From Noviherbaspirillum sp. (GTDB lineage: Bacteria; Pseudomonadota; Gammaproteobacteria; Burkholderiales; Burkholderiaceae), in the NCBI GenBank assembly GCA_028292785.1, contig JAQGLQ010000147.1, positions 1 through 8,001 of the forward strand: a stretch of DNA of 8,001 bases. The letters are read 5' to 3'. Shown here in pieces: positions 1 to 8,001 of the stretch (positions are counted from its first letter, which is position 1; each line of letters begins with the position of its first letter). The notes under the pieces are model-generated. The model did no database searches. It saw only the letters and a list, made by a program, of their open reading frames with translations, and was not told the origin of the DNA. The translations under genes were made by a program, and so were the position numbers.

Positions 1-97
1 AAAACACCGCGGCCACGAAGGTCAGCGCCGAGATCACGTTGAAGATCAACGCATGGCGCATGAACGGGATATCTTTTTTGATGCGAAACAGTTCCAT
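1..97 (-). CDS. secF: SecF, protein translocase subunit (N-terminal fragment, cut by window edge)
   Basis: Only the first 32 codons are visible, starting MELFRIKKDIPFMRHALIFN and running into a hydrophobic stretch (about residues 15-32) that would be the first membrane helix. SecF pairs with SecD in the inner membrane. Together they use the proton gradient to pull exported proteins through SecYEG on the periplasmic side. The identification rests on this N-terminus, which suits betaproteobacterial SecF, and on its place 49 bases after the secD stop on the same strand. The start is supported by an AGAGGG ribosome-binding site five bases upstream. It is most likely cotranscribed with secD. The periplasmic domain and the other helices lie outside the window, so intactness cannot be judged. 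Confidence 0.93.
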   Translation of the reverse strand, partial: MELFRIKKDIPFMRHALIFNVISALTFVAAVF

Positions 98-102
98 TGC
101 TA

Positions 103-108
103 CCCTCT
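103..108 (-). promoter_or_regulatory. Ribosome-binding site of secF
   Basis: On the minus strand this reads AGAGGG, five bases before the secF ATG. It is one of only two clear Shine-Dalgarno sequences in the window (the other is that of yajC), and it fixes the secF start. Confidence 0.6.
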
Positions 109-146
109 GATGTCGATGTGAATGCCGGCGGAGTTCAGGACTGGCA

Positions 147-2006
147 TCAGGTACCCGGCTTCCAGATCTGGCCGATCGAAATACTGGTGAGTTTCTTGCG
201 CCGCCCGTACCACAGGTTGGCCACGCCGCGCGAAATGAACACCGACGAGAAGATCGAGGTTGCGATACCCAGGCAATGCACCACCGCGAAGCCGCGGATC
301 GGGCCCGAGCCGAAGATCAGCAGCGCCAGGCCGACAATCAGCGTGGTGACGTTTGAATCGAGAATGGTTGCCCATGCGCGATCGAAGCCGGCGGCGATCG
401 CCGCCTGCGGAGACTTGCCTTCCCGCAGCTCTTCCCGGATACGCTCGTTGATGAGTACGTTGGCGTCGATCGCCATGCCGAGCGCCAGCGCGATCGCGGC
501 GATGCCGGGCAGCGTGAGGGTCGCCTGCAGCAGCGACAGCAGCGCGATCAGAAGCAGCACGTTGACCGCCAGCGCAAGCACGCTGAAGAAGCCGAACAGG
601 TGGTAGTACAGCATCATGAAGATCGCGATGGCGACGAAGCCGTACAGCGTCGACTTGAAGCCTTTCTCGATATTGTCCGCGCCGAGCTGCGGGCCGATGG
701 TGCGCTCCTCGACGATTTCCATCGGTGCCGCCAGCGAGCCGGCGCGCAGCAGCAGGGCCAGGTCGTTGGCGGCTTCGGTCGAGCCCATCCCGGTGATCTG
801 GAAGCGCGCGCCCAGCTCATCCTGGATGGTGGCGACGGTCAGCACCTCGCCCTTGTTCTTTTCGAATAGCACGATCGACATCAGCTTGCCGATCCTGCCG
901 CGCGTGGCGTCGCGCATCTTGCGGCCGCCGTCACCGTTCAGGTCGATGCTGACCGAGGGCTGATGATTCTGGTCGAAGCTGGCTGTCGCATTCGAGATGT
1001 AGTCGCCGGTGAGTATCGGCTCCTTGTAAAGAACCACCGGCGCGCCCTTGCCGACCTTGAACAGTTCGGAGCCGAATGGGATCGCACCGGATTCCTCGGT
1101 GCCGCGGGCGACCGATTCGTCCACCATGCGCACTTCCAGGGTCGCCGTGCGGCCGATGATGTCCTTGGCACGCGAAACATCCTGCACGCCCGGCAACTGG
1201 ACGATGATGCGGTCGGCGCCCTGGCGCTGGATCAGCGGTTCGGCCACGCCCAATTCATTGACCCGCTTGGAGAGGGTCGTGATGTTTTGCTGTACCGCGT
1301 TTTCGATCGTCTGCTTGAGCGCGTCCGGCTTGAGCGTCGCGACCAGTTTCAGATCGGCGCCGTCGGCGGCGTCGGCCAGCGCGAGTTCCGGCAACTGCGA
1401 CGCCAGGGTCTCTCTTGCGGCCGCCCGGGTTTCCGGATCGCGGAATTTGACTTCGATCGCGTCTCCGCTGCGGGCGATGCCCGCGTGCCGCACGTTCTTG
1501 TCGCGCAACAGCGTGCGCACACTGGCCTGAAGTCCCTGCGCCCGCTTGGCGAGCACCGCACGGGTGTCGACCTGCATCAGGAAGTGCACGCCGCCGCGCA
1601 GATCGAGGCCGAGCGCCATCGGCAATGCATGCAGCTTCTGCAGCCAGGTCGGAGTATTCGAAAGCAGATTGAAGGCGACGATATAAGTCGGGTCGGCCGG
1701 ATCGGTATTGAGTTCCTTTTCGAGCAAGGCCTTGGCCTTGAACTGGGTGTCGGTATTGGTGAAGCGCGCACGCACCGATCCGTGCGTGCCGTTGAGATCA
1801 TACAGAACGCCCTCCGGACGGATATCCGCTTTTTGCAGCACCTGCTGCACCTGCGCCGCCATCGAACTGTCCACTTTCACGGTGGCTTTTGCGCTGCTGA
1901 TCTGCACTGCGGGAGACTCGCCGAAAAAATTCGGCATCGTGTACAGCGCGCCGAAAGTCAGTGCAATGACGATCAGGATGTATTTCCAGAGGGGATAACG
2001 ATTCAT
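147..2006 (-). CDS. secD: SecD, protein translocase subunit
   Basis: This 619-residue inner-membrane protein matches the usual SecD length (about 615 in E. coli). It works with SecF and YajC to drive late steps of Sec-dependent export using the proton-motive force. The N-terminus MNRYPLWKYILIVIAL carries the first membrane helix (about 9-28). A large periplasmic region follows, with the hallmark DLRGGVHF at 135-142 and SKRVNELGVAEP around 246-257, which includes the arginine equivalent to E. coli R247. Five more membrane helices follow from about residue 454. The helix-4 signature GMAIDANVLINERIREE includes D514, matching the E. coli proton-pathway residue D519. The start is the ATG that gives the family N-terminus, although its Shine-Dalgarno is weak (TGAG). 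It lies 72 bases after yajC and 49 before secF, so it is probably one unit with both. Nothing looks broken. The large open frames on the opposite strand are composition shadows. Confidence 0.98.
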   Translation of the reverse strand: MNRYPLWKYILIVIALTFGALYTMPNFFGESPAVQISSAKATVKVDSSMAAQVQQVLQKADIRPEGVLYDLNGTHGSVRARFTNTDTQFKAKALLEKELNTDPADPTYIVAFNLLSNTPTWLQKLHALPMALGLDLRGGVHFLMQVDTRAVLAKRAQGLQASVRTLLRDKNVRHAGIARSGDAIEVKFRDPETRAAARETLASQLPELALADAADGADLKLVATLKPDALKQTIENAVQQNITTLSKRVNELGVAEPLIQRQGADRIIVQLPGVQDVSRAKDIIGRTATLEVRMVDESVARGTEESGAIPFGSELFKVGKGAPVVLYKEPILTGDYISNATASFDQNHQPSVSIDLNGDGGRKMRDATRGRIGKLMSIVLFEKNKGEVLTVATIQDELGARFQITGMGSTEAANDLALLLRAGSLAAPMEIVEERTIGPQLGADNIEKGFKSTLYGFVAIAIFMMLYYHLFGFFSVLALAVNVLLLIALLSLLQATLTLPGIAAIALALGMAIDANVLINERIREELREGKSPQAAIAAGFDRAWATILDSNVTTLIVGLALLIFGSGPIRGFAVVHCLGIATSIFSSVFISRGVANLWYGRRKKLTSISIGQIWKPGT

Positions 2007-2078
2007 AGTGGCTCAGCGTTGGTTTCGGGCCGGAATGGACACACTGGATGCATGCCCTGGATCAATTTCCGGTCCGGA

Positions 2079-2402
2079 TTAAAGCGATTTGAAAGTACCT
2101 TTCGGCAAGAGCGTGGTGATCCCGGCTTTCTGAATGATGATTTCAACGCCCGGCGATACTTCCAGGGTGACGTACGCATCGCCTACCTTGGTGATTTTTC
2201 CCACGATGCCGCCGGCGCTGATGACTTCATCGCCTTTGGCCAGCGCCTCCAGCATGCTCTTCTGTTCTTTCTGCCGCTTCATCTGCGGGCGGATCATCAA
2301 AAAGTAAAGCACGACGAACATCAGGATGATGGGCAAAAAGCTCATCAGACTGCTTTCTACGCCGCCGCCGGCCGCTTGTGCATATGCGTTGGAAATGAAC
2401 AC
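2079..2402 (-). CDS. yajC: YajC, Sec translocon accessory protein (GTG start)
   Basis: This small 107-residue membrane protein belongs to the SecD-SecF-YajC accessory complex of the Sec translocon. The N-terminus (VFISNAYAQA as encoded) is short. One hydrophobic helix (about 20-37, MSFLPIILMFVVLYFLMI) runs into the family motif MIRPQMKRQKEQK. The cytoplasmic beta-rich part follows, with GDEVISAGGIVGKITKV at about 58-73. I place the start at GTG 2402 because AGGAG sits six bases upstream and the resulting length and N-terminus fit the family. The reading frame stays open far upstream, into the 3' end of tgt. An in-frame ATG at 2447 would add 15 residues, but it overlaps the likely -10 promoter element and has no ribosome-binding site. 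The gene lies between tgt and secD in the same order as in E. coli. Confidence 0.96.
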   Translation of the reverse strand: MFISNAYAQAAGGGVESSLMSFLPIILMFVVLYFLMIRPQMKRQKEQKSMLEALAKGDEVISAGGIVGKITKVGDAYVTLEVSPGVEIIIQKAGITTLLPKGTFKSL

Positions 2403-2408
2403 GTTACA

Positions 2409-2413
2409 CTCCT
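2409..2413 (-). promoter_or_regulatory. Ribosome-binding site that fixes the yajC GTG start
   Basis: The minus strand reads AGGAG, six bases before GTG at 2402. This is the strongest Shine-Dalgarno match in the window. It settles the choice of a non-ATG start for yajC over the in-frame ATG 45 bases further upstream. Confidence 0.75.
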
Positions 2414-2437
2414 GTTTTTTGTTGTGAATAACCCGGC

Positions 2438-2446
2438 ATTCTAGCA
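2438..2446 (-). promoter_or_regulatory. Probable promoter for yajC-secD-secF (extended -10)
   Basis: The minus strand reads TGC-TAGAAT, an extended -10 (TGn followed by a 5-of-6 match to TATAAT). It lies in the 95-base gap between tgt and yajC. No good -35 is present at 16-18 bases spacing, which is tolerated when a TGn extension is present. Transcription would start near 2431 and give a leader of roughly 30 bases before the yajC GTG. This would let the export genes be expressed separately from queA-tgt. The call rests on motif only. Confidence 0.5.
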
Positions 2447-2497
2447 TCGGGACCGCAAAACCTCGCTTGATTACACGGGCAGCCGGACATCGGCGAT

Positions 2498-4664
<2,167 letters not shown>

Positions 4665-4805
4665 GCGTTGGAGTGGTATCGAATCGGGACGGGAACTGCT
4701 ATCGTTACACGTTTGGCAAGACCGGCGTCGGCCATCAATGAACAAACCCGTTATTTTACGCTGTGTCGCGCCTATCACGTAGCACGCCATTTCGTCACAG
4801 ACCCC
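4665..4805. promoter_or_regulatory. Divergent queA/recG intergenic region
   Basis: These 141 bases must hold the promoters of both divergent genes. The best minus-strand -10 candidate is TAAAAT (positions 4758-4753), about 90 bases before queA. I could not pair it with a clear -35. On the plus strand TATTTT at 4752-4757 is a weak candidate for recG, and TTGGCA at 4713-4718 resembles a -35 but lacks a proper -10 partner. No operator dyad, riboswitch or terminator was recognised. Neither flanking gene has a Shine-Dalgarno sequence here. Confidence 0.4.
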
Positions 4806-6884
4806 ATGCCCGCATCGAAGCAAAAAACCGCGAAGCCGGCCCGCACCGGCCAGAACAAGCTCGAAAAGCTCGGGCTGCGGACGGATATGGACCTGGTGCT
4901 GCATCTACCGATGCGCTACGAGGACGAGACCCGCATCACGCCGATCCATGAAGCCGGCTTCATGTCCGGCAGACTGGCGCAAGTCGAAGGCATCGTCACC
5001 GCCTGCGACGTCCAGTATCGTCCGCGCCGCCAGCTGGTGGTAACGATCGCCGACGACTCGGGGCAGCTGATGATGCGCTTCCTGAACTTCTATGGCAGCC
5101 AGACCAAGCAGCTGGCCGTGGGCGCGAGGATACGTGCGCGCGGCGAAGTCCGCAGCGGCTTTTTCGGCATGGAGATGGTGCATCCGTCATATCGCGTGGT
5201 CGAGGAAGGCGAGCCACTGCCATCCGCGCTGACGCCGGTCTATCCCTCCGGCGAAGGACTGCCGCAATCCTATCTGCGCAAGGCGATCGCCAGCGCGATG
5301 TCGCGCATCGATTGGCGCGACACTCTGCCGGAAGCGATCCGCGCCTCGCTCGGGCTGCAAGCCTTCGAGCCCGCGGTACGCCTGCTGCACAATCCGCCCG
5401 CCGACGTCGATGAGCACGCGCTGGAAGACCGCTCGCATCCGGCGTGGACCCGCATGAAGTTCGACGAATTGCTGGCGCAGCAGCTGTCGATGAAGCGCGC
5501 GCAGACGGCGCGGCGCGCCAAGGGTTCCGCCGCGTTGCCGGTGGTTGGAGCGCTGTCCGAGGCCTTCCTCGAAATACTGCCATTCAGGCTGACCGCCGCG
5601 CAGCAGCGCGTGCTTGGCGAAATCCGCGCCGACCTGCGCCAATCGTTTCCCATGCAGCGCCTGCTGCAAGGCGATGTCGGCAGCGGCAAGACAGTGGTCG
5701 CGGCGCTGGCTGCGGCGCAGGCGATCGACAGCGGTTTTCAGGCGGCCCTGATGGCGCCCACCGAGATCCTGGCCGAGCAGCATTTCCGCAAGATCGCGAC
5801 GTGGATGGAACCGCTGGGCGTGCGCGTCGCATGGCTGACGGGCAGCCTCAAGAAGAAGGAAAAGACCGAGTCGCTGTCGCGTATCGTATCCGGCGAGGCC
5901 CAGCTCGTGATCGGCACGCATGCGCTCATTCAGGAAGGGGTGGAATTCGCGAAGCTCGGACTGGTGATCGTCGATGAACAGCATCGCTTCGGCGTCGGCC
6001 AGCGGCTTGCGTTGCGCAACAAGGGGCTGGAAGGCAGCGGCCTGTTCGAGCTTCCCCAGACCGTGCCGCACCAGTTGATGATGTCGGCTACGCCGATTCC
6101 GCGCACGCTGGCGATGACCTTTTACGCCGACCTCGAAGTATCGGTGATCGACGAACTGCCCCCCGGACGCACGCCGATCGTCACGCGGGTGATCGACCAG
6201 AACCGGCGCGACGAAGTGATCGAGCGCGTCCACGCCGCCGCGCAGGAAGGGCGTCAGGTTTACTGGGTCTGCCCCCTCATCGAGGAATCGGAAGCCTTGC
6301 AACTGCAGACGGCGACCGATACCCACGCGACGCTGGTCGAGGCCCTGCCGGACCTGCGCGTGGGCCTGGTACATGGGCGCCTCAAGCCGGCCGAAAAGCA
6401 GATCGTCATGGATGCCTTCATCCGCGCCGAGATCCATGTGCTGGTAGCGACCACCGTGATCGAGGTCGGCGTGGACGTGCCGAATGCGTCGCTGATGGTG
6501 ATCGAGCATGCGGAGCGTTTCGGTCTGTCGCAGCTGCATCAGCTGCGCGGCCGCGTGGGGCGCGGGTCGGCGGCCAGCGTCTGCCTGCTGCTTTATCAGT
6601 CGCCGCTCGGGCCGGTGGCAAAGCAACGCCTGATGACCATGCGCGAAACCACCGACGGCTTCGAAATCGCGCGGCGGGATCTCGAGATCCGGGGCCCGGG
6701 AGAGTTTCTCGGCGCGCGGCAGTCGGGGCAGGCGATGCTGCGCTTCGCCGATTTGCAGAACGATCAATGGCTGGTGGAAAAGGCGCGCGATCTTGCGTAT
6801 GCGCTGCTGCGCGACGACCCGGCGACGGTGGAAGCGCACTTGGCGCGCTGGCTCGGCGGCCGCGAGGATTATCTGAAGGTATAG
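4806..6884 (+). CDS. recG: ATP-dependent DNA helicase RecG
   Basis: This 692-residue helicase (E. coli RecG has 693) remodels stalled replication forks and branch-migrates recombination intermediates. The N-terminal wedge/OB-fold domain runs roughly from 55 to 131. Superfamily 2 motifs follow: Walker A GDVGSGKT (289-296), [11 protein letters not shown] (316-326), GTHALIQ (370-376), DEQH (390-393), SATPIPRT (427-434), [13 protein letters not shown] (520-532), [13 protein letters not shown] (548-560) and QLRGRVGRG (579-587). The RecG-specific TRG region follows at about 619-641 ([17 protein letters not shown]). The start is ATG 4806. It gives a family-length protein, although no Shine-Dalgarno precedes it, and a TTG 31 codons upstream is less likely. 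The first segment before [13 protein letters not shown] seems about ten residues shorter than in E. coli. The same frame stays open backwards through queA, which is a GC artefact. oxyR follows on the same strand after 109 bases. Confidence 0.98.
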   Translation: MPASKQKTAKPARTGQNKLEKLGLRTDMDLVLHLPMRYEDETRITPIHEAGFMSGRLAQVEGIVTACDVQYRPRRQLVVTIADDSGQLMMRFLNFYGSQTKQLAVGARIRARGEVRSGFFGMEMVHPSYRVVEEGEPLPSALTPVYPSGEGLPQSYLRKAIASAMSRIDWRDTLPEAIRASLGLQAFEPAVRLLHNPPADVDEHALEDRSHPAWTRMKFDELLAQQLSMKRAQTARRAKGSAALPVVGALSEAFLEILPFRLTAAQQRVLGEIRADLRQSFPMQRLLQGDVGSGKTVVAALAAAQAIDSGFQAALMAPTEILAEQHFRKIATWMEPLGVRVAWLTGSLKKKEKTESLSRIVSGEAQLVIGTHALIQEGVEFAKLGLVIVDEQHRFGVGQRLALRNKGLEGSGLFELPQTVPHQLMMSATPIPRTLAMTFYADLEVSVIDELPPGRTPIVTRVIDQNRRDEVIERVHAAAQEGRQVYWVCPLIEESEALQLQTATDTHATLVEALPDLRVGLVHGRLKPAEKQIVMDAFIRAEIHVLVATTVIEVGVDVPNASLMVIEHAERFGLSQLHQLRGRVGRGSAASVCLLLYQSPLGPVAKQRLMTMRETTDGFEIARRDLEIRGPGEFLGARQSGQAMLRFADLQNDQWLVEKARDLAYALLRDDPATVEAHLARWLGGREDYLKV

Positions 6885-6885
6885 C

Positions 6886-6915
6886 CGGCCGCCCGCCGTG
6901 GGCGTCCGCATTTCT
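6886..6915 (+). terminator. Terminator-like hairpin after recG
   Basis: Two bases after the recG stop, CGG-c-CGCCC (6886-6894) can pair with GGGCG-t-CCG (6900-6908). This gives eight pairs with one internal mismatch and a five-base loop. A short T-rich run (ATTTCT, 6910-6915) follows. The T tract is poor, so termination would be partial at best. Its place before a candidate oxyR -10 suits separation of the two genes. Confidence 0.4.
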
Positions 6916-6916
6916 A

Positions 6917-6922
6917 TATACT
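6917..6922 (+). promoter_or_regulatory. Candidate oxyR promoter -10 element
   Basis: TATACT is a 5-of-6 match to the sigma-70 -10 consensus in an otherwise GC-rich 109-base gap between recG and oxyR, 71 bases before the oxyR ATG. No recognisable -35 lies 16-18 bases upstream; that position falls inside the hairpin after recG. A promoter with a weak -35 would suit control by an activator or OxyR itself. I could not assemble the four-part ATAG/CTAT OxyR site here. Confidence 0.35.
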
Positions 6923-6993
6923 ATCCTGGCAATCGCGGCGCGCCCGCCCCCCGGACGGGATATCATGGCTGGTCCTCTTGCAAAGTAACCTGT

Positions 6994-7941
6994 ATGACCC
7001 TGACTGAACTCAAATACATCGTGGCCGTCGCGCGACAAAAGCATTTTGGTCATGCCGCGGAAGCCTGCTTTGTCGCCCAGCCGACCTTGTCGGTGGCGAT
7101 CAAGAAGCTGGAGGATGAACTCGGCGTCGTGATTTTCGAGCGCGGCGGGACCGAGATTTCGATGACGCCGCTCGGCGCCCAGATCGTGGCGCAGGCCGAA
7201 CGCGTGCTGGAACAGACCGCGGCCATCAAGGAAATCGCGAAGCAGAACAAGGACCCGCTGGCCGGTCCGTTGCGCCTCGGCGTGATCTACACGGTTGCGC
7301 CTTACCTGCTTCCGGCGCTGGTCAAGACCATGATCGAGCGCGTGCCGCAGATGCCGCTCGTCCTGCAGGAAAACTTCACGGTGCGCCTGATCGAACTGTT
7401 GAGGCAGGGCGAACTGGACGCCGCCGTCATGGCCCTGCCTTTTTCGGACCAGGGCCTGATGGTGCAGCCGCTCTACGATGAACCCTTCGTCGTCGCCTTG
7501 CCGAAACATCACGCATGGGCCAAGCGCGGGTCGATCGCGGCCGAAGAACTGAAGTCCGAAACCATGCTGCTGCTCGGCAACGGCCATTGCTTCCGCGATC
7601 AAGTGCTGGAAGTCTGTCCGGAAATGTCGCGTTTCTCGACCACCGGCGACGGCATCGCGCGCACCTTCGAAGGTTCATCGTTGGAAACCATACGCCACAT
7701 GGTCGCGTCGGGCATCGGCATCACCGTGCTGCCGCAGGCATCGGTGCCGGACATGCATGCGAGCGACGGCATGCTGCGCTACATCCCCTTCAGCGAGCCC
7801 GCGCCGTCGCGCCGCGTCGTGATCGCATGGCGCAAGAGCTTCACGCGCCGGGCCGCCGTCGATGCGGTGCGCCAAGCGGTGCTGTCTTCCGATCTGCAAG
7901 GCGTGGCCATGCTGAACGAAGCGCAGACGGCGGAAGGCTGA
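6994..7941 (+). CDS. oxyR: OxyR, LysR-type hydrogen-peroxide-sensing transcription regulator
   Basis: This 315-residue LysR-family regulator switches on peroxide defence genes when oxidised. The N-terminal winged helix-turn-helix covers about residues 1-60, with the recognition region AEACFVAQPTLSVAIKKLE (22-40). The effector domain starts near 92. The sensing site GNGHCFRDQVLEVC places cysteines at 199 and 208, the same numbers as the disulfide-forming pair in E. coli OxyR, with H198 and R201 beside the first. T100 in YTVAPYLLP also matches the peroxide pocket. The only other cysteine is C25, also present in E. coli. SSLETIRHMVASGIGITVLP (228-247) is typical of the family. ATG 6994 is chosen because it gives the standard MTLTELKYIVAVA start. 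An in-frame GTG at 6898 would add 32 residues of non-family sequence. The Shine-Dalgarno is poor. The gene follows recG, recalling the oxyR-recG pairing of other proteobacteria. Confidence 0.96.
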   Translation: MTLTELKYIVAVARQKHFGHAAEACFVAQPTLSVAIKKLEDELGVVIFERGGTEISMTPLGAQIVAQAERVLEQTAAIKEIAKQNKDPLAGPLRLGVIYTVAPYLLPALVKTMIERVPQMPLVLQENFTVRLIELLRQGELDAAVMALPFSDQGLMVQPLYDEPFVVALPKHHAWAKRGSIAAEELKSETMLLLGNGHCFRDQVLEVCPEMSRFSTTGDGIARTFEGSSLETIRHMVASGIGITVLPQASVPDMHASDGMLRYIPFSEPAPSRRVVIAWRKSFTRRAAVDAVRQAVLSSDLQGVAMLNEAQTAEG

Positions 7942-7955
7942 GCTGCTTTTCCATT

Positions 7956-7977
7956 CCCGGCCCGGTCCCGGGGCGGG
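7956..7977 (+). terminator. GC-rich hairpin after oxyR (weak terminator candidate)
   Basis: Fourteen bases after the oxyR stop, CCCG-g-CCC (7956-7963) can pair with GGG-g-CGGG (7970-7977) around a six-base loop. No T tract follows directly; GC-rich bases separate it from an AT-rich stretch beginning at 7987. It may help end oxyR transcription, but it is not a canonical intrinsic terminator. Confidence 0.25.
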
Positions 7978-7986
7978 CGGCGCGCG

Positions 7987-8001
7987 ATTTATAAATTTAT
8001 A
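7987..8001. repeat. AT-rich overlapping palindromes at window edge
   Basis: Fifteen consecutive A/T bases contain two overlapping perfect palindromes: ATTTATAAAT (7987-7996) and TATAAATTTATA (7990-8001). They follow directly on GCGCGCG. In this GC-rich window such a block stands out and could be part of a promoter or operator of the next gene, or the start of an AT-rich segment. The window ends inside it, so it cannot be resolved. Confidence 0.4.

Noticed and set aside
122..147. Inverted repeat ATGCC/GGCAT in the secD-secF gap
   Set aside because: Only five perfect pairs with a 16-base loop overlapping the secD stop and no T tract. Likely chance.
963..2444. Long plus-strand open frame (493 codons) opposite secD and yajC
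   Set aside because: It lies wholly antisense to well-recognised genes, has no family motifs and is rich in Arg, Gln and His. It is the usual mirror of GC-biased codon positions.
2403..2447. In-frame ATG at 2447 as a yajC start
   Set aside because: It overlaps the probable -10 element and has no Shine-Dalgarno, whereas GTG 2402 has AGGAG at good spacing and gives the family N-terminus.
4665..4805. preQ1 riboswitch or other leader RNA before queA
   Set aside because: I looked because of the queuosine pathway, but saw no compact stem-loop followed by an A-rich tail as in preQ1 riboswitches.
4665..4904. Upstream extension of the queA frame, 80 codons into recG
   Set aside because: The family N-terminus begins at ATG 4664. 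The extension overlaps the divergent recG start and resembles no QueA sequence.
5187..6911. Minus-strand open frame (574 codons) opposite recG
   Set aside because: Shadow frame of recG with low-complexity Arg/His/Gln-rich translation and no motif.
6885..6993. OxyR-binding site (four ATAG/CTAT elements) before oxyR
   Set aside because: CTAT occurs twice (6914 and 6921) and ATAG once at 6881, but the spacing does not match the ATAG-n7-CTAT pattern.
6418..7602. Minus-strand open frame (394 codons) opposite the recG end and oxyR start
   Set aside because: Spans two real plus-strand genes and their gap with no recognisable family sequence or ribosome-binding site.

Overview
The window looks like an ordinary housekeeping stretch of a GC-rich betaproteobacterial chromosome. 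I favour Burkholderiales, possibly the Oxalobacteraceae/Herminiimonas-Collimonas side. That is inferred from protein flavour, gene order and composition, not from a database search. Seven protein genes account for almost all of it. I see no mobile elements, tRNA or rRNA genes, CRISPR arrays or prophage genes.

Left two thirds, minus strand, read from right to left: queA (4664-3648), tgt (3637-2498), yajC (2402-2079), secD (2006-147) and the first 32 codons of secF (97-1, running off the window). This is the same queA-tgt-yajC-secD-secF order as in E. coli. QueA and Tgt carry out two steps of queuosine modification of tRNA wobble bases. YajC, SecD and SecF form the accessory complex that uses the proton-motive force to help SecYEG protein export. 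A likely internal promoter with an extended -10 (TGCTAGAAT) lies just before yajC, so the export genes can probably be transcribed separately from the tRNA-modification pair.

Right third, plus strand: recG (4806-6884), divergent from queA across a 141-base gap, then the LysR-type peroxide sensor oxyR (6994-7941) after a 109-base gap. OxyR has the redox cysteines at positions 199 and 208, the same numbering as the E. coli protein. The recG-oxyR gap holds a terminator-like hairpin followed by a TATACT -10 element, so the two genes may be separate units despite their adjacency. The last 60 bases hold a GC-rich hairpin and then an abrupt AT-rich palindrome at the window edge.

I found no convincing undescribed system. 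The items worth a second look are small: the recG/oxyR junction, the internal yajC promoter with its GTG start, the lack of Shine-Dalgarno sequences on both divergent genes, and the AT-rich edge.
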